A stretch of 64,000 bases of DNA from Bin5 sp965232575 (GTDB lineage Bacteria > Chloroflexota > Anaerolineae > Caldilineales > Caldilineaceae): the NCBI GenBank assembly GCA_965232575.1, contig CBDDPZ010000009.1, positions 1,116,001 to 1,180,000 on the forward strand. Reading direction: 5' to 3'. The position numbers and the translations under genes were made by a program. Positions 17,528-26,176 of this stretch are shown here, piece after piece (the first letter of the stretch is position 1; the number at the start of each line of letters is the position of its first letter). The notes beneath the pieces are model-generated. The model searched no databases, was not told the DNA's origin, and was given only the letters and a program-made list of their open reading frames with translations.

Positions 17528-18008
17528 TTAGTAGCTCCCTGAAGGGATCGCCTCCCACTTTTTGAGCCATTCCTCGTAGGCGGAAACTGCGCTGGGGTCT
17601 TTGAGGCTGTGGGCGACGAAGCCCTGCTTTTGCCCTGCTTCGGTGGCCTGGGCAGTGGGTTCGTAGCGCACGTCGATGGACCAGCGGACGTGGTTGGAGC
17701 GGTTGGGGAGGGCGCGGTTGGGGAGGGCGCGGGGGGGTGATCTGGGTGAAACAGAGGGCGTCGCCGGGTTACATCTCGATGTCGGCAGACCGACCGCTTT
17801 GCGAACAGACCTTCTGGGAGCCAGCCGCTGATGGTGTCGTCTGCCCAGCGGGAGAGGACGGTTGTCATGAGGGAGAGCAGATCGGGGGAACGACCGCTGG
17901 GGCGTGGAGAGTTTGCGCTTCGCCAAGGGCCGGCAGATGGTGTCGGCTCAGCGCAAAGCCGTTGGCTTTATAGAAATTAAGTTGCTCGGGGTTGAGGACG
18001 TGTGTCAT
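17528..18008 (-). pseudogene. decayed PhyH dioxygenase gene
   Basis: The N-terminal PhyH start (from ATG 18008: MTHVLNPEQLNFYKANGF) and the C-terminal signature (NHVRWSIDVRYEPTA, ending KWEAIPSGSY at 17528) remain, but the middle, including the His-x-Asp iron site, has been replaced by unrelated sequence of about 150 bases containing the 28-base repeat copy B and a GGTTGGGGAGGGCGC duplication. The encoded fragment cannot be an active dioxygenase. The tail matches the 16451-17425 protein in kind, so this looks like a duplicated copy that was then broken by deletion or insertion. Confidence 0.7.
17777..17804. repeat. 28-base direct repeat, copy B
   Basis: Exact second copy of the repeat at 16265-16292, located inside the decayed PhyH gene at the point where family similarity is lost, so it may belong to the sequence that disrupted the gene. 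Confidence 0.7.
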
Positions 18009-18078
18009 TAGAGGTTACCGGTTGGTGAGTTCATGAATTGAGAGAATCGCGAGATAAGCAGAGACTCTATCGATTTTT

Positions 18079-19462
18079 TCAAACGGCGTTCCAAACCTGG
18101 ACGTCATGAATCAGACCGGTCGGATTGAAGAGGCCGATGCGGCCGCTGGCCTCGGCGGGGAGGCTGTAGGACTGAATCAAGAGGTCGTCCAGATAGAATT
18201 CGAGGACTGATTCTTTTAGGAGCGTTCGGAAACGGACAGTAGTGTCAAACGGCCAGGCGCGGGCCATGACGTCTTCTAGTTGGGAACTTTCTTCGTTCTC
18301 TGCCATCAGGCCGAAATGGGTGACGCCTGCGGGGCCTACCTGAATGTAGCTGCCCTGGCCGGCATCATACTCGATGTAGAGGCCGGGCCAGTCTGATTCC
18401 GAGCGACCGGCTGCAGGAAGATTGACCAAGCCTTCAATGACTACGCCACCCTGAGTGTCCACAGATGTGTCTGCCATCTGGACGCGTCCCCCCTGTGTGA
18501 CAAACTGCGTCGAGACTGGATTTCTCTTCAGAGCTTCGTTGCCTTGCCAGTAGCCGAACCAGAGCGTGCCGGCGTCGTCCACGAAGGCTCTCTTCAGGGG
18601 TGCCCAGTAGCAGATGTCGCGGCCGGTGTCGAGCTGAAAGCGGGTTACGGCGTGGTGGTTTACGAGGATGTCGTCGGGGGTGGGGAGGAAGCGGGCGAAG
18701 TAGGTGTGTTTGTGCTCGCCGGAGTTTTCGAGGAGGGCGTAATTTACGGGGGCGACGGTGTAGGGGCCGGCGGGATTGTCGGCGATCATTGTCTTCATGG
18801 TCCTGGAACCCTGGCCGACGATGGCGTAGTATCTGCCGTTGAATTCGGCGACGGCGCCGGCCTCCATGCTGTGCGGCGGGTCGGCGCCTTCCCAGACCAG
18901 CTCGAGGGAGGGCAGGGTTTCCCAGTGGACGCCATCTTCGCTACGGCCAAAGCCGAAGCCGACGGCGTCTTTGGGCGTGGCGGTCCAGTAGCCGTAGTAG
19001 CCGCCCTGCGGACGGGGGAGGGGGAAGATGCAGTCCCAGCGGCCGTGTTCCTCGTAGTAGCGGGTGTCGACTTTGAAGATGTGGTCGTCGCCGAACTTTG
19101 GTCCAGTTCATCAGGTCCTCGCTCCAGGCGAAGAAGATGTTCTGGGTCTGGCGGCCATCCTCTTCGACGCGCCATTCGGAGTAGTTGCAGATGAAGCGGC
19201 CACTGCTGTCGAAGTCGGGTGACTTCCAGACGGCGCCGGTGCCGAGGTAGGTGACCATTTTGTCGGAGGCTTTGATGGCCCAACCGTGGTCGGTCCAGGT
19301 AACGCCGTCGGGCGAGGTTGCGAGGCCGAAACCTTCGCCGGGGCTGTATTCGGTGATGAGGTAGAAGAGATAGAAGGTGCCCTCGTGGTAAAACATCCAG
19401 GTATCCCAGTGGGCGTCGACGCCTTTGGATTTGAAGAACATGGATTGGGTTGAGGCTGTCAT
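18079..19462 (-). pseudogene. GH43/GH32-like five-bladed propeller glycosidase, frameshifted
   Basis: Two frames join to give about 460 residues. The first (from ATG 19462, MTASTQSMFFKSKGVD, with AAGGAA upstream) carries beta-propeller repeats: DTWMFYHEGTFYLFYLI, GFGLATSPDGVTWTDHGWAI, VWKSPDF, FFAWSEDLMNWTK. At about 19094-19100 the frame shifts; the other frame continues FGDDHIFKVDTRYYEEHG, GYWTATPKDAVGFGFGRSED, SMEAGAVAEFNGRYYAI and a C-terminal beta-sandwich ending GLIHDVQVWNAV, as in GH32/GH43 relatives. It would hydrolyse beta-linked or fructosyl sugars imported by the adjacent ABC system, whose permease gene ends 84 bases upstream. One extra G explains the break, by mutation or sequence error. 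Confidence 0.75.
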
Positions 19463-19546
19463 GTCTTGCGGCTTCCTTAGCTGGATTGCAGCGCCGAGAC
19501 GCATGGGAGCAGTCGTCTCCTTGCTGCGGCGAGGTATCGAGTTTTT

Positions 19547-20443
19547 TCAGACTTTGAGGCCGGAGTCGACCAGGCCTTCGACGTAAAACTTGCCGAGGAC
19601 AATAAACAGGAGAACGAGGGGCAGTGAAGCGATCACATAGCCGGCATAGAGTGGGCCCCAGACGCTGAAGTCCTGGCTGGTCCAGCCGTGAATGCCGGCG
19701 GAAGTGGCGGACCGGGCCAGCTTGTACAGTCCGACCGCGATCATCTGTTTTTCGTCATCCTGGATCATTACCAGCGGCCAGAGAAAGGAGTTCCAGACGC
19801 CGATGAAGTTGAGGACGGCCAGGGTGGCGAGCCCGGGCAGTGACAGGGGCAGGGTGATACGGCCGATGAGGTCGAGGACGCCGGCGCCGTCACAGCGAGC
19901 GGATTCGAAGAGCTCCTCCGGGATTCCGGCGATGAAGGCGCGCATGAGGAAGATGCCGAAGATGGGGCCGCCAGCCAGCTCGGGGATAATCATAGCCAAG
20001 CGAGTATTCAGCAGGCCGAGGCGTACGTAGACCATATAGGCGGGGATGAAGGAGAGTACCCAGGGGACCATCAGAAGGGCGATAATGGCGTAATAGAGCG
20101 TTTCGCGGAAGGGAAAGTCCATGCGGGCGAAGACGTAGCCGCCGATGAGCGAGAGCAGCAACATTCCCATGAGGCCGATGATGGCAACGATGATGGTGTT
20201 GATCATATAGTCGCCGACGATGTCCCAGGCGGCGACATAGTTGCGCCAGCGCAGCGGGAAGCTGATGGCCCATCGTTCCCAACGGTATTGGAGGCCGTTC
20301 TTGAAGGACCAGGTGATCAGCAGGTAGGTAGGTATAAGTGAGAGGAGCAGCATGACGGTTATGAACAGGTGCGATCCGATCTGGTAGTACCGGAGGGGGC
20401 GCCGGGTGGAGGGAGCGACCTGGGTGGAGGTTGTGGTACTCAC
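19547..20443 (-). CDS. carbohydrate ABC transporter permease (MalG/UgpE-like)
   Basis: 298 residues with six predicted membrane segments, first at about residues 25-47. The cytoplasmic EAA loop reads ESARCDGAGVLDLIGRITLPLS, the contact site for the ATPase in CUT1 importers. It is the second permease of a binding protein, small protein, permease, permease order on the minus strand, 41 bases after the MalF-like gene. It brings an oligosaccharide, polyol or sugar across the membrane. No ATPase gene accompanies it. The downstream gene is a glycosidase-like protein, consistent with an oligosaccharide substrate. Confidence 0.92.
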   Translation of the reverse strand: MSTTTSTQVAPSTRRPLRYYQIGSHLFITVMLLLSLIPTYLLITWSFKNGLQYRWERWAISFPLRWRNYVAAWDIVGDYMINTIIVAIIGLMGMLLLSLIGGYVFARMDFPFRETLYYAIIALLMVPWVLSFIPAYMVYVRLGLLNTRLAMIIPELAGGPIFGIFLMRAFIAGIPEELFESARCDGAGVLDLIGRITLPLSLPGLATLAVLNFIGVWNSFLWPLVMIQDDEKQMIAVGLYKLARSATSAGIHGWTSQDFSVWGPLYAGYVIASLPLVLLFIVLGKFYVEGLVDSGLKV

Positions 20444-20484
20444 TAGCTGTTCTCCTTGTACTGCTTCTGCTTCCTCAGTCAGCT

Positions 20485-21462
20485 TTAGTGCCGGACGTCT
20501 TCAACTGCGGGATGAACGGTGCGATTGACTGCCAGCGTCGCGGTAAAGGTGATGACGAAAAGGACCATGCCGATGGAGGCGGCGTAGCCGAATTGCTGGG
20601 TGCGGAAGGCCTTATGGAACATGGTCAGGCCGGGCACCATGGTGGCGAAGCCGGGGCCGCCGTCGGTCAGCACGAGAATTGTCTGGAAGGATGTAACGCC
20701 GGCAATGACGGCGAGGATCGTCATGAGACGCACTTGGCCCAAGACGAGAGGCAGGTCGATCTGCAGGGTACGGCGGAGGCCGGTGCAACCATCTACCTCA
20801 CAGGCGTCGAAGATGGACTCTGAGATCTGACCCAGCCCGCCCAGATAGATCAGGGTGCCGACGCCTGAGACCCAGGGGAAGCCCATAAACATGATAGCGT
20901 AGAGGGCGGTGGCGGTGTCGCCAAGCCAGTTGCGCGCCAGGAATTCGAGTCCCATCTGTTCCAAAAGGCCGTTAATCACGCCCAGGTTGGGGTCGTAGAT
21001 CTGCTTCCAAAGGAGAATGACGACGATGAGCGGCACGAGCATTGGGATGATAAGAAAGAGGCGATAGAGCTCCTTGGACTCGCTGTCGCGGATGCGGAAG
21101 ATGAGAACGGCCATAATGAAAGGGATGACCGCGCCAGAGAAGAAGAAGAAGGCGAGCAGTTTGAACATGTTGAAGATCTCGCGAGGGGTCTCGGGTGAGG
21201 TGAAGTAGACGCCAAAGTGCTGCAGGCCGACGAAGCTGGCTTCGACCCCGGGCCGCCAGCGGTAGAAGGCGCGTAGGAGGCCGAGGATGGGCGGGTAGTA
21301 GTTGAAGATGAGGAGTAGGATGAAGATGGGGGCAAGAAGAGCGTAGGCCTGCCAGGAGCGGCGCATTGCCTGCCAGGTTGAGAGCTCCTTCGATCTGGCG
21401 GGAATCGTATTGCCGGCGTCTACGGCACTGCCTTGTTCTGCAACTCCTGTACCTTCTGTCAT
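20485..21462 (-). CDS. carbohydrate ABC transporter permease (MalF/UgpA-like)
   Basis: 325 residues. A hydrophilic N-terminal tail of about 35 residues precedes the first membrane helix (AYALLAPIFILLLIFNYYPP). The EAA loop is DACEVDGCTGLRRTLQIDLPLV. It pairs with the MalG-like permease 41 bases downstream to form the channel of a CUT1 importer. ATG at 21462 is the obvious start. The 252-base gap upstream (21463-21714) separates it from the small Ig-like gene and contains no recognised signal, so the permeases could have their own promoter, though I see no convincing one. Confidence 0.92.
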   Translation of the reverse strand: MTEGTGVAEQGSAVDAGNTIPARSKELSTWQAMRRSWQAYALLAPIFILLLIFNYYPPILGLLRAFYRWRPGVEASFVGLQHFGVYFTSPETPREIFNMFKLLAFFFFSGAVIPFIMAVLIFRIRDSESKELYRLFLIIPMLVPLIVVILLWKQIYDPNLGVINGLLEQMGLEFLARNWLGDTATALYAIMFMGFPWVSGVGTLIYLGGLGQISESIFDACEVDGCTGLRRTLQIDLPLVLGQVRLMTILAVIAGVTSFQTILVLTDGGPGFATMVPGLTMFHKAFRTQQFGYAASIGMVLFVITFTATLAVNRTVHPAVEDVRH

Positions 21463-21714
21463 GCTAGCTCCCTGAGCTTCGAAAATTGTAGGACATCATT
21501 CCGTAATGCGTATTGCGTAGAGACGGACGTGACGGGCGCGATGCCGTTGCGTGATGTGTGAGAAAAGTCCTGGTGTCGGTGGGAGTTTACACTCGTAGCG
21601 CTCATTCAGGCTGATTGAAGTTTGCATACGTGGTTCAGTCCTTAGCCGGCAGCCGGAGTTTCCCGTTGACGTGCTCCATTTCAGTCTGAGGAAAGCGGTA
21701 TCTCGACAGGCACT

Positions 21715-22119
21715 TCAATGGAGAAAGCTCTTGTCTACCTCGAGCCAACGCCCGATGTTGATGTCAATTACGTTGATAATTGAGTCCGTTTTAATGTCGT
21801 AGGCGGTGGCCGGATTGGGCGTGAAGGTAATTTCAACTTCGCCGTTTTCGTCGGTGTAGGACCACTCTGGGATCATGAGTCCGTTGCCGGGCTCCAGCCA
21901 GGCCTGCATCGTGTCGTTTACGCGCGGTCGGCCGTTTTCGGTGACACGGACCGTAAGAATGATTGAATCTTCGCCGTCGGAAACGACTTTTTCCTTGTTG
22001 AACTCGCCTTCAATCACGACGTTGTTGAGACGCACCAGTGCCTGGATGAAGTCTGCGGCAAGGAGGGCGAGTATCAGGAGGAGCAAGCCGACTGCGGCCA
22101 AGCGGATTTTACGTAACAT
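21715..22119 (-). CDS. small membrane-anchored protein with an Ig-like beta domain
   Basis: 134 residues: one N-terminal membrane anchor (about residues 5-28, LAAVGLLLLILALLAADFI) then an extracytoplasmic beta-rich domain with DGEDSIILTVRVTENGRP and SYTDENGEVEITFTPN, which has the look of a bacterial Ig-like (Big_1-type) repeat where an exported protein offers a structural or binding surface. It sits between the binding-protein and permease genes of a sugar ABC operon on the same strand, an unusual position. I do not recognise a named family with this exact form. A role as accessory tether or partner of the transporter is a guess from context. Confidence 0.65.
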   Translation of the reverse strand: MLRKIRLAAVGLLLLILALLAADFIQALVRLNNVVIEGEFNKEKVVSDGEDSIILTVRVTENGRPRVNDTMQAWLEPGNGLMIPEWSYTDENGEVEITFTPNPATAYDIKTDSIINVIDINIGRWLEVDKSFLH

Positions 22120-22198
22120 ATGGGCGGCGAGAGGAAGACGGATGGTGGTGAGCGGACAGGGCAGGGGCCGCTATCCGCTCACCCACAGATTCGTCAAT

Positions 22199-23735
22199 TT
22201 AGCTGTCTGCTTCCTGGTCGGCGAGCAGGGCTTCGTAGCGGGCGACACCTTCATCCCAGGAGCGCTGCTGGCGCTCGAAGAATTCGGCTCTGTCCATGTC
22301 GCCGATCACCCAGGCCACGAAGATGCGCCGCCACTCGGTGAAGTAGTCCCAGTCCCAGAGGAGACCCATGCCCCACCAGGCGATGGTGTAGGTGTAGAGG
22401 GGCAGCTTATATCCGCCGATGGTGGACCACAACGGTCCGAGCTTGGCATCCCTGGCAGACGGAATGATACTGCTGGTTTTCGTTGTTGAGGAAGGCGTTG
22501 TTTTCCGGCTCGGTGATGAACTGCCACCAGTTGATGACCTGGTCACGGTTGCCGCGCATCTCGGTTGAGGACTTGAGCATTACGTCCTGCGGGCCGCGAA
22601 TGGCCTGCACGTGTTCGGCGGGCACATTGCCGTCGCCGGCTGTATAGTCATTGGGGTCGACTGCGCCGGGCATGCTGACTGTGGGGGGAATGTCGGCAGC
22701 GGCGGGCATTGGCGAGGGAACGAAGGTGCGCTCGAAGTCTACGTTGGGGTCGTTGGCCAAGGTAGCGAATTCCCAAGTGGCCCGGTACTGCATGCCGACC
22801 GAGCCTTCGCGCCAGAGGAGGTCGAGATCGGTGGTGTTGAAGCCGTCCACCCAGGTCAGAGCGAGAGCGTACATTTCGTCCCAGGCGCGCTGGTAGATGG
22901 GTGTGTAGGGGCCGATCAGTTCGGCCTTGTGTGCGGGCAGGGCTTCCTCGATGCCGACGAAGAAATCATTGTCGGCGTCCATTTCGATGCAGACTTCCTG
23001 CATCATGGGCGGGAGGATCTGGAGGGCAAGGGGCCAGCAGTTGCCGGTCTCGCCTTCGCGGGGCCAGGGAGAGAGGCCAAGGCCGGCATGCTTGAGGGCC
23101 TGGGAAACCTCCATCTGTTCGGTCCAGGTGGCAGGCGGCGAGAGTCCGTGCTCGTTGAAGATCTCCATGTTGCAAGCGAGTCCGACTTCGAGGTAAGGCC
23201 AGATCGCACGGATGGGGGCGCAGTAGTCGAGCCCGTCAGACCAGGTCAAGGACTCCATCATGGAAGGATAGAAGCTGTCGGACCAGGTGTCGTATTGGAT
23301 TGCGTAGGGGCTGGGGGCGTCGAGCCAGTCGTCGATGGGGACGCACCAGCCGCGCTGGACGAGGTCCAGGCGGCTCATCAGGTCGGGGGATTCTCCGGAG
23401 CTTACAGCGGCAGTGAGCCAAGCGTCATCACCGGCTTCATCGAAAACGACGGCAATGTCCGGGTTGAGCTCTTCAAAGCGCTCAGCGAGAATGCGTGCTG
23501 CGTTGCCGACCAAGGGATGTTCGGCAGAGCGGGTGGTCCACTCCGTGGGTTGAAGCTGGGCGAGGTTACAGTGTACGTCCACCCTTTCCATCGCGGCTAC
23601 TGCGCCGCCGGATTCTTCAGCCATCTCTCCTCCGGCGGGCGCGCCTGGGGCGGCGCAGGCTGCCATCAGACCGACGCCTATCGCGCCAGCGGAGGCTTTC
23701 AGAAAGTTGCGTCTACTCAGACCTTTGCCAGTCAT
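22199..23735 (-). pseudogene. sugar ABC transporter substrate-binding lipoprotein, frameshifted near its C-terminus
   Basis: From ATG 23735 (MTGKGLSRRNFLKASAG), preceded by AAGGAGAAGAGG. The leader combines a twin-arginine-like SRRNFLKA motif with a lipobox GLMAACAAP, so the protein is probably an exported lipoprotein. It belongs to the extracellular solute-binding family 1 type, as shown by FEELNPDIAVVFDEAG and the CUT1 neighbours. At about 22466-22476 the frame shifts; without a correction the protein ends in unrelated residues at 22407, whereas the other frame continues LGPLWSTIGGYKLPL, WRRIFVAWVIG and RYEALLADQ to a natural end at 22199. The break removes about 90 residues of the closing lobe. 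It could be decay or a sequence error. Confidence 0.75.
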
Positions 23736-23954
23736 TTTTTGCCTCTTCTCCTTGTCCTTGATAGTCGATAAATCAGGAATCAGTACGGGCCACGGTCGGC
23801 GCCGTATCGAGAGCAAGCAGCAGCGGGCTTTTCACCTCCTCAATGTTGAAGACTTACTGTTATGGTTCCGGTATGACCTTACAAGGTATCTTACGGAGCG
23901 TCTTTTGCGGACACCGTTTTGGTAGGCGATGATGAGCGGAAGCCGGAACGCAAC

Positions 23955-24998
23955 CTATGTCTCGACGCCGACTTCGGCCAGTGCTTTTCTGGCTTCGTGG
24001 GCGGCTTCGGAATCGGGATCGAATCTGATGGCGCGTTGCAGGCCGATTACGGCGTGTTCGTCGCCTGCGCGAGCCAGTTCGAGGGCTTCGGCGAAGCCTT
24101 TTTCGCCGAAGCTCAGATCGCGGGCTACGACTGGGTTGTCGTAGTCTTTCCAGTAGTACTTGTATTCATCGGACTCCCAGTCTTCGTAGACCTCTTCCCA
24201 CTCGAGGCCGCTGGGGCCGTGGGGCGTGAGCATCTGCTCGGCGATCAGATCACCGACGGCCTGGTAGCGGTTGTCGAGCGAGAGGCGTAGGCGGTCCTCG
24301 GTGTAGTTGGGCAGGGCCTGGTGGATGGTCAGGGCGGGGAAGATCAGGGTGTCGCCGATTTCGTAGTCGGTCGAGTGCCAGTTGGGTTCTATCTCCTCCT
24401 CGGCGTCGACATCGACAGCCAGGGCGCCGGCGCCCAGGGAGTAGTGGTGGTCGAGAACGCGTCCGACTTTATGGGAGCCGGGGATGACGGCGAGGGGGCC
24501 CAACTCGATGGGGCAGTCACCGATTGGGGCCCAGCTGGTAAGCGTCTCAAAGTTGCCCTGGAAGTGGACGAAATCCTGGTGCATGGGCGTGGTGTGTTCG
24601 GTGTATTTGGGAAACCAGAGGCGGGCGATCTGGTTTGGGTGGGGCATGATGGGGCGGCCCATGATCTTTTCGATCATGGATGTTACTTCGGGCCAGTGGG
24701 CGGAGCGGTGGAAGGGTTCCAGCTTGTAGACCTGGCTGTAGCCGGCGGTGTATTCGCGATCGCCCTCGGTGCACTGTTTGGTGACGTCGGCGATGCCGTC
24801 GTAGGGGTCGGTATCGGGCAGGAGCCAGCCGACTTCTTGGATTTTGGTCATCATGACGCGGCGCAGCTCGCTCATTTTGTCGGGGTCCTGGAGCTGCCTG
24901 AAGAAGAGATAGCCCTCGTCGGCGAGGCGGCGCTGAAGTTCGGCGGGATCATCGAAGGCGTCATTCGAAACGCGAAACTCGCGGATTTCCCTTGACAT
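23955..24998 (-). CDS. phytanoyl-CoA dioxygenase (PhyH) family protein with helical C-terminal extension
   Basis: 347 residues, longer than the other PhyH proteins here. Iron ligands are His140 and Asp142 (TTPMHQDFVHF) and His226 (LTIHQALPNYT), followed by an Arg pair (DRLRLSLDNRY) for 2-oxoglutarate. LGPLAVIPGSHKVG is the family loop. The last 70 residues form a TPR-like helical tail (KGFAEALELARAGDEHA, AIRFDPDSEAAHEARKAL). The gene starts at ATG 24998 with AGGAAGTTCC upstream and lies 219 bases upstream of the sugar-binding-protein gene on the same strand. That gap shows no gene. The substrate is unknown. Confidence 0.88.
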   Translation of the reverse strand: MSREIREFRVSNDAFDDPAELQRRLADEGYLFFRQLQDPDKMSELRRVMMTKIQEVGWLLPDTDPYDGIADVTKQCTEGDREYTAGYSQVYKLEPFHRSAHWPEVTSMIEKIMGRPIMPHPNQIARLWFPKYTEHTTPMHQDFVHFQGNFETLTSWAPIGDCPIELGPLAVIPGSHKVGRVLDHHYSLGAGALAVDVDAEEEIEPNWHSTDYEIGDTLIFPALTIHQALPNYTEDRLRLSLDNRYQAVGDLIAEQMLTPHGPSGLEWEEVYEDWESDEYKYYWKDYDNPVVARDLSFGEKGFAEALELARAGDEHAVIGLQRAIRFDPDSEAAHEARKALAEVGVET

Positions 24999-25172
24999 TG
25001 GAACTTCCTTTCGTGAACGTGTACGCAGTTACTTCTGTTGTGCCTTATTTCGAAGCAGAATTTACGGTACAAGGATACTGATTGTGACTGGTCATGTCAA
25101 GCGGCTTGCAAGGGGCGGGTGGATTCAAAATGGGGGCGAGTTTCCGACTGCCTCTGTCCAACTGCACAGGCT

Positions 25173-25189
25173 GCGGGCGAGACGCCCGC
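25173..25189. repeat. GC-rich palindrome of an interspersed-repeat type
   Basis: GCGGGCG, AGA, CGCCCGC forms a 7-base-pair hairpin with a 3-base loop inside a longer stretch (about 25160-25230) whose wording, CTGCGGGCGAGACGCCCGCG followed by ATCCCAG, is familiar as a short interspersed palindrome in many environmental bacterial genomes. It occupies the gap between divergent genes at 24998 and 25418. Only one copy is seen here. Confidence 0.5.
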
Positions 25190-25348
25190 GATCCCAGTGA
25201 GGCGCCCCCAAATCTGGCGTACACTCGCAAGGGGCCGGGGAAGGGAAAGTTTTCGGGAAGGAGGTGGATGGTTTCAAATTGACTACGCGAAGGCAAATCG
25301 GGATAGGGTTGGAAGGTACTGCGCGACATTGTAGAGCCACTTAGCGCT

Positions 25349-25377
25349 TTGACACATTCTGTCTCGGCGCGTAGGAT
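25349..25377 (+). promoter_or_regulatory. sigma-70-like promoter for the DUF1961 gene
   Basis: TTGACA at 25349-25354 and TAGGAT at 25372-25377 with a 17-base spacer. It places transcription start near 25384, which supports the ATG at 25418 as the true start because the longer frame begins inside the -35 element. Confidence 0.6.
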
Positions 25378-25417
25378 GCAATCCTGCATAGAGCGACGGT
25401 TTCTTGAGAGGATAGCT

Positions 25418-26107
25418 ATGAGACGGTTCGACTTTGGTGACACAATCTATTGCAACTCTCTCGCGTCCGAATCGGACGTAACCGGATTCCGGCTGGAGGG
25501 CGAGGCGCGCATCAGTTTTCCCAACAGGCGGCTGCGGATGGAGAATCTGCGCGATCCGGGGGAGGGGCAGAGGTCCAACTTTGTTCTCTGGTGCCCGGAG
25601 ACGTTTCCGGCGGATGTGAGCATCGAATGGGAGTTCTGGCCGGTGCAGGAGCCGGGGTTGTGCATTCTGTTCTTTGCGGCGACGGGACGAAACGGCGAAG
25701 ACCTGTTCGATTCGTCGTTGGTGGAACGCACCGGGGAGTACCTGCAGTATCACCACGGGGATATTGACGCGCTTCATGTCTCTTATTTCCGGCGGAGGTG
25801 GCCGGAGGAGCGCGCTTTTCACACTTGTAATCTGCGCAAGAGTTATGGTTTTCACATGGTGGCCCAGGGCGCGGACCCGATTCCGCCGGTGGAGGATGCC
25901 ACGCCTCCTTACCGGATTCAGGTTGTCAAGTGCGGAGATGAGGTCTCTTTTTCGATCAACGAGCTGCCGATTTTCGACTGGCGCGACGACGGGGTCCGAT
26001 ATGGGCCGGTGCTGGGAGGCGGGAAGATCGGGTTGCGGCAGATGGCGCCGCTGGTGGGCGAGTATGCAAATCTGGTTATGCGAAGAGTAAGCCAGGAGGG
26101 AGAGTAG
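25418..26107 (+). CDS. DUF1961 family protein (concanavalin-like beta-sandwich)
   Basis: 229 residues from ATG 25418 (MRRFDFGDTIYCNSL), with GAGAGGATAGCT before it and a promoter at 25349. The sequence follows the DUF1961 pattern: RISFPNRRLRMEN, NFVLWCPETFPADVSIEWEF, CILFFAATG, and the hallmark YFRRRWPEERAFHTCN and KSYGFHMVAQGADPIP, then YRIQVVKCG and EVSFSINELPIFDW. DUF1961 proteins have a lectin/glucanase-like fold and occur with carbohydrate catabolism genes, but their activity is not established. No signal peptide is evident. It is followed after 69 bases by another carbohydrate-binding-like gene and is probably co-transcribed with it. Confidence 0.82.
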   Translation: MRRFDFGDTIYCNSLASESDVTGFRLEGEARISFPNRRLRMENLRDPGEGQRSNFVLWCPETFPADVSIEWEFWPVQEPGLCILFFAATGRNGEDLFDSSLVERTGEYLQYHHGDIDALHVSYFRRRWPEERAFHTCNLRKSYGFHMVAQGADPIPPVEDATPPYRIQVVKCGDEVSFSINELPIFDWRDDGVRYGPVLGGGKIGLRQMAPLVGEYANLVMRRVSQEGE

Positions 26108-26176
26108 AGGCTGCGACAGTAGCTGGAGAGCGGGGCAAGACAGACGAGAGTTGACAGCGCAAGAGGAGCAAAGAAT

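Noticed and set aside
23735..23930. Possible 20-codon leader peptide (VKSPLLLALD...) with GAGGAGG before the sugar-binding-protein gene
   Set aside because: The Shine-Dalgarno-like sequence directly abuts the GTG with no spacer, so initiation there is unlikely.
25040..25340. Small open frames in the gap before the DUF1961 gene
   Set aside because: They run across a GC-rich palindrome known as a type of interspersed repeat and have no start signals or homology.
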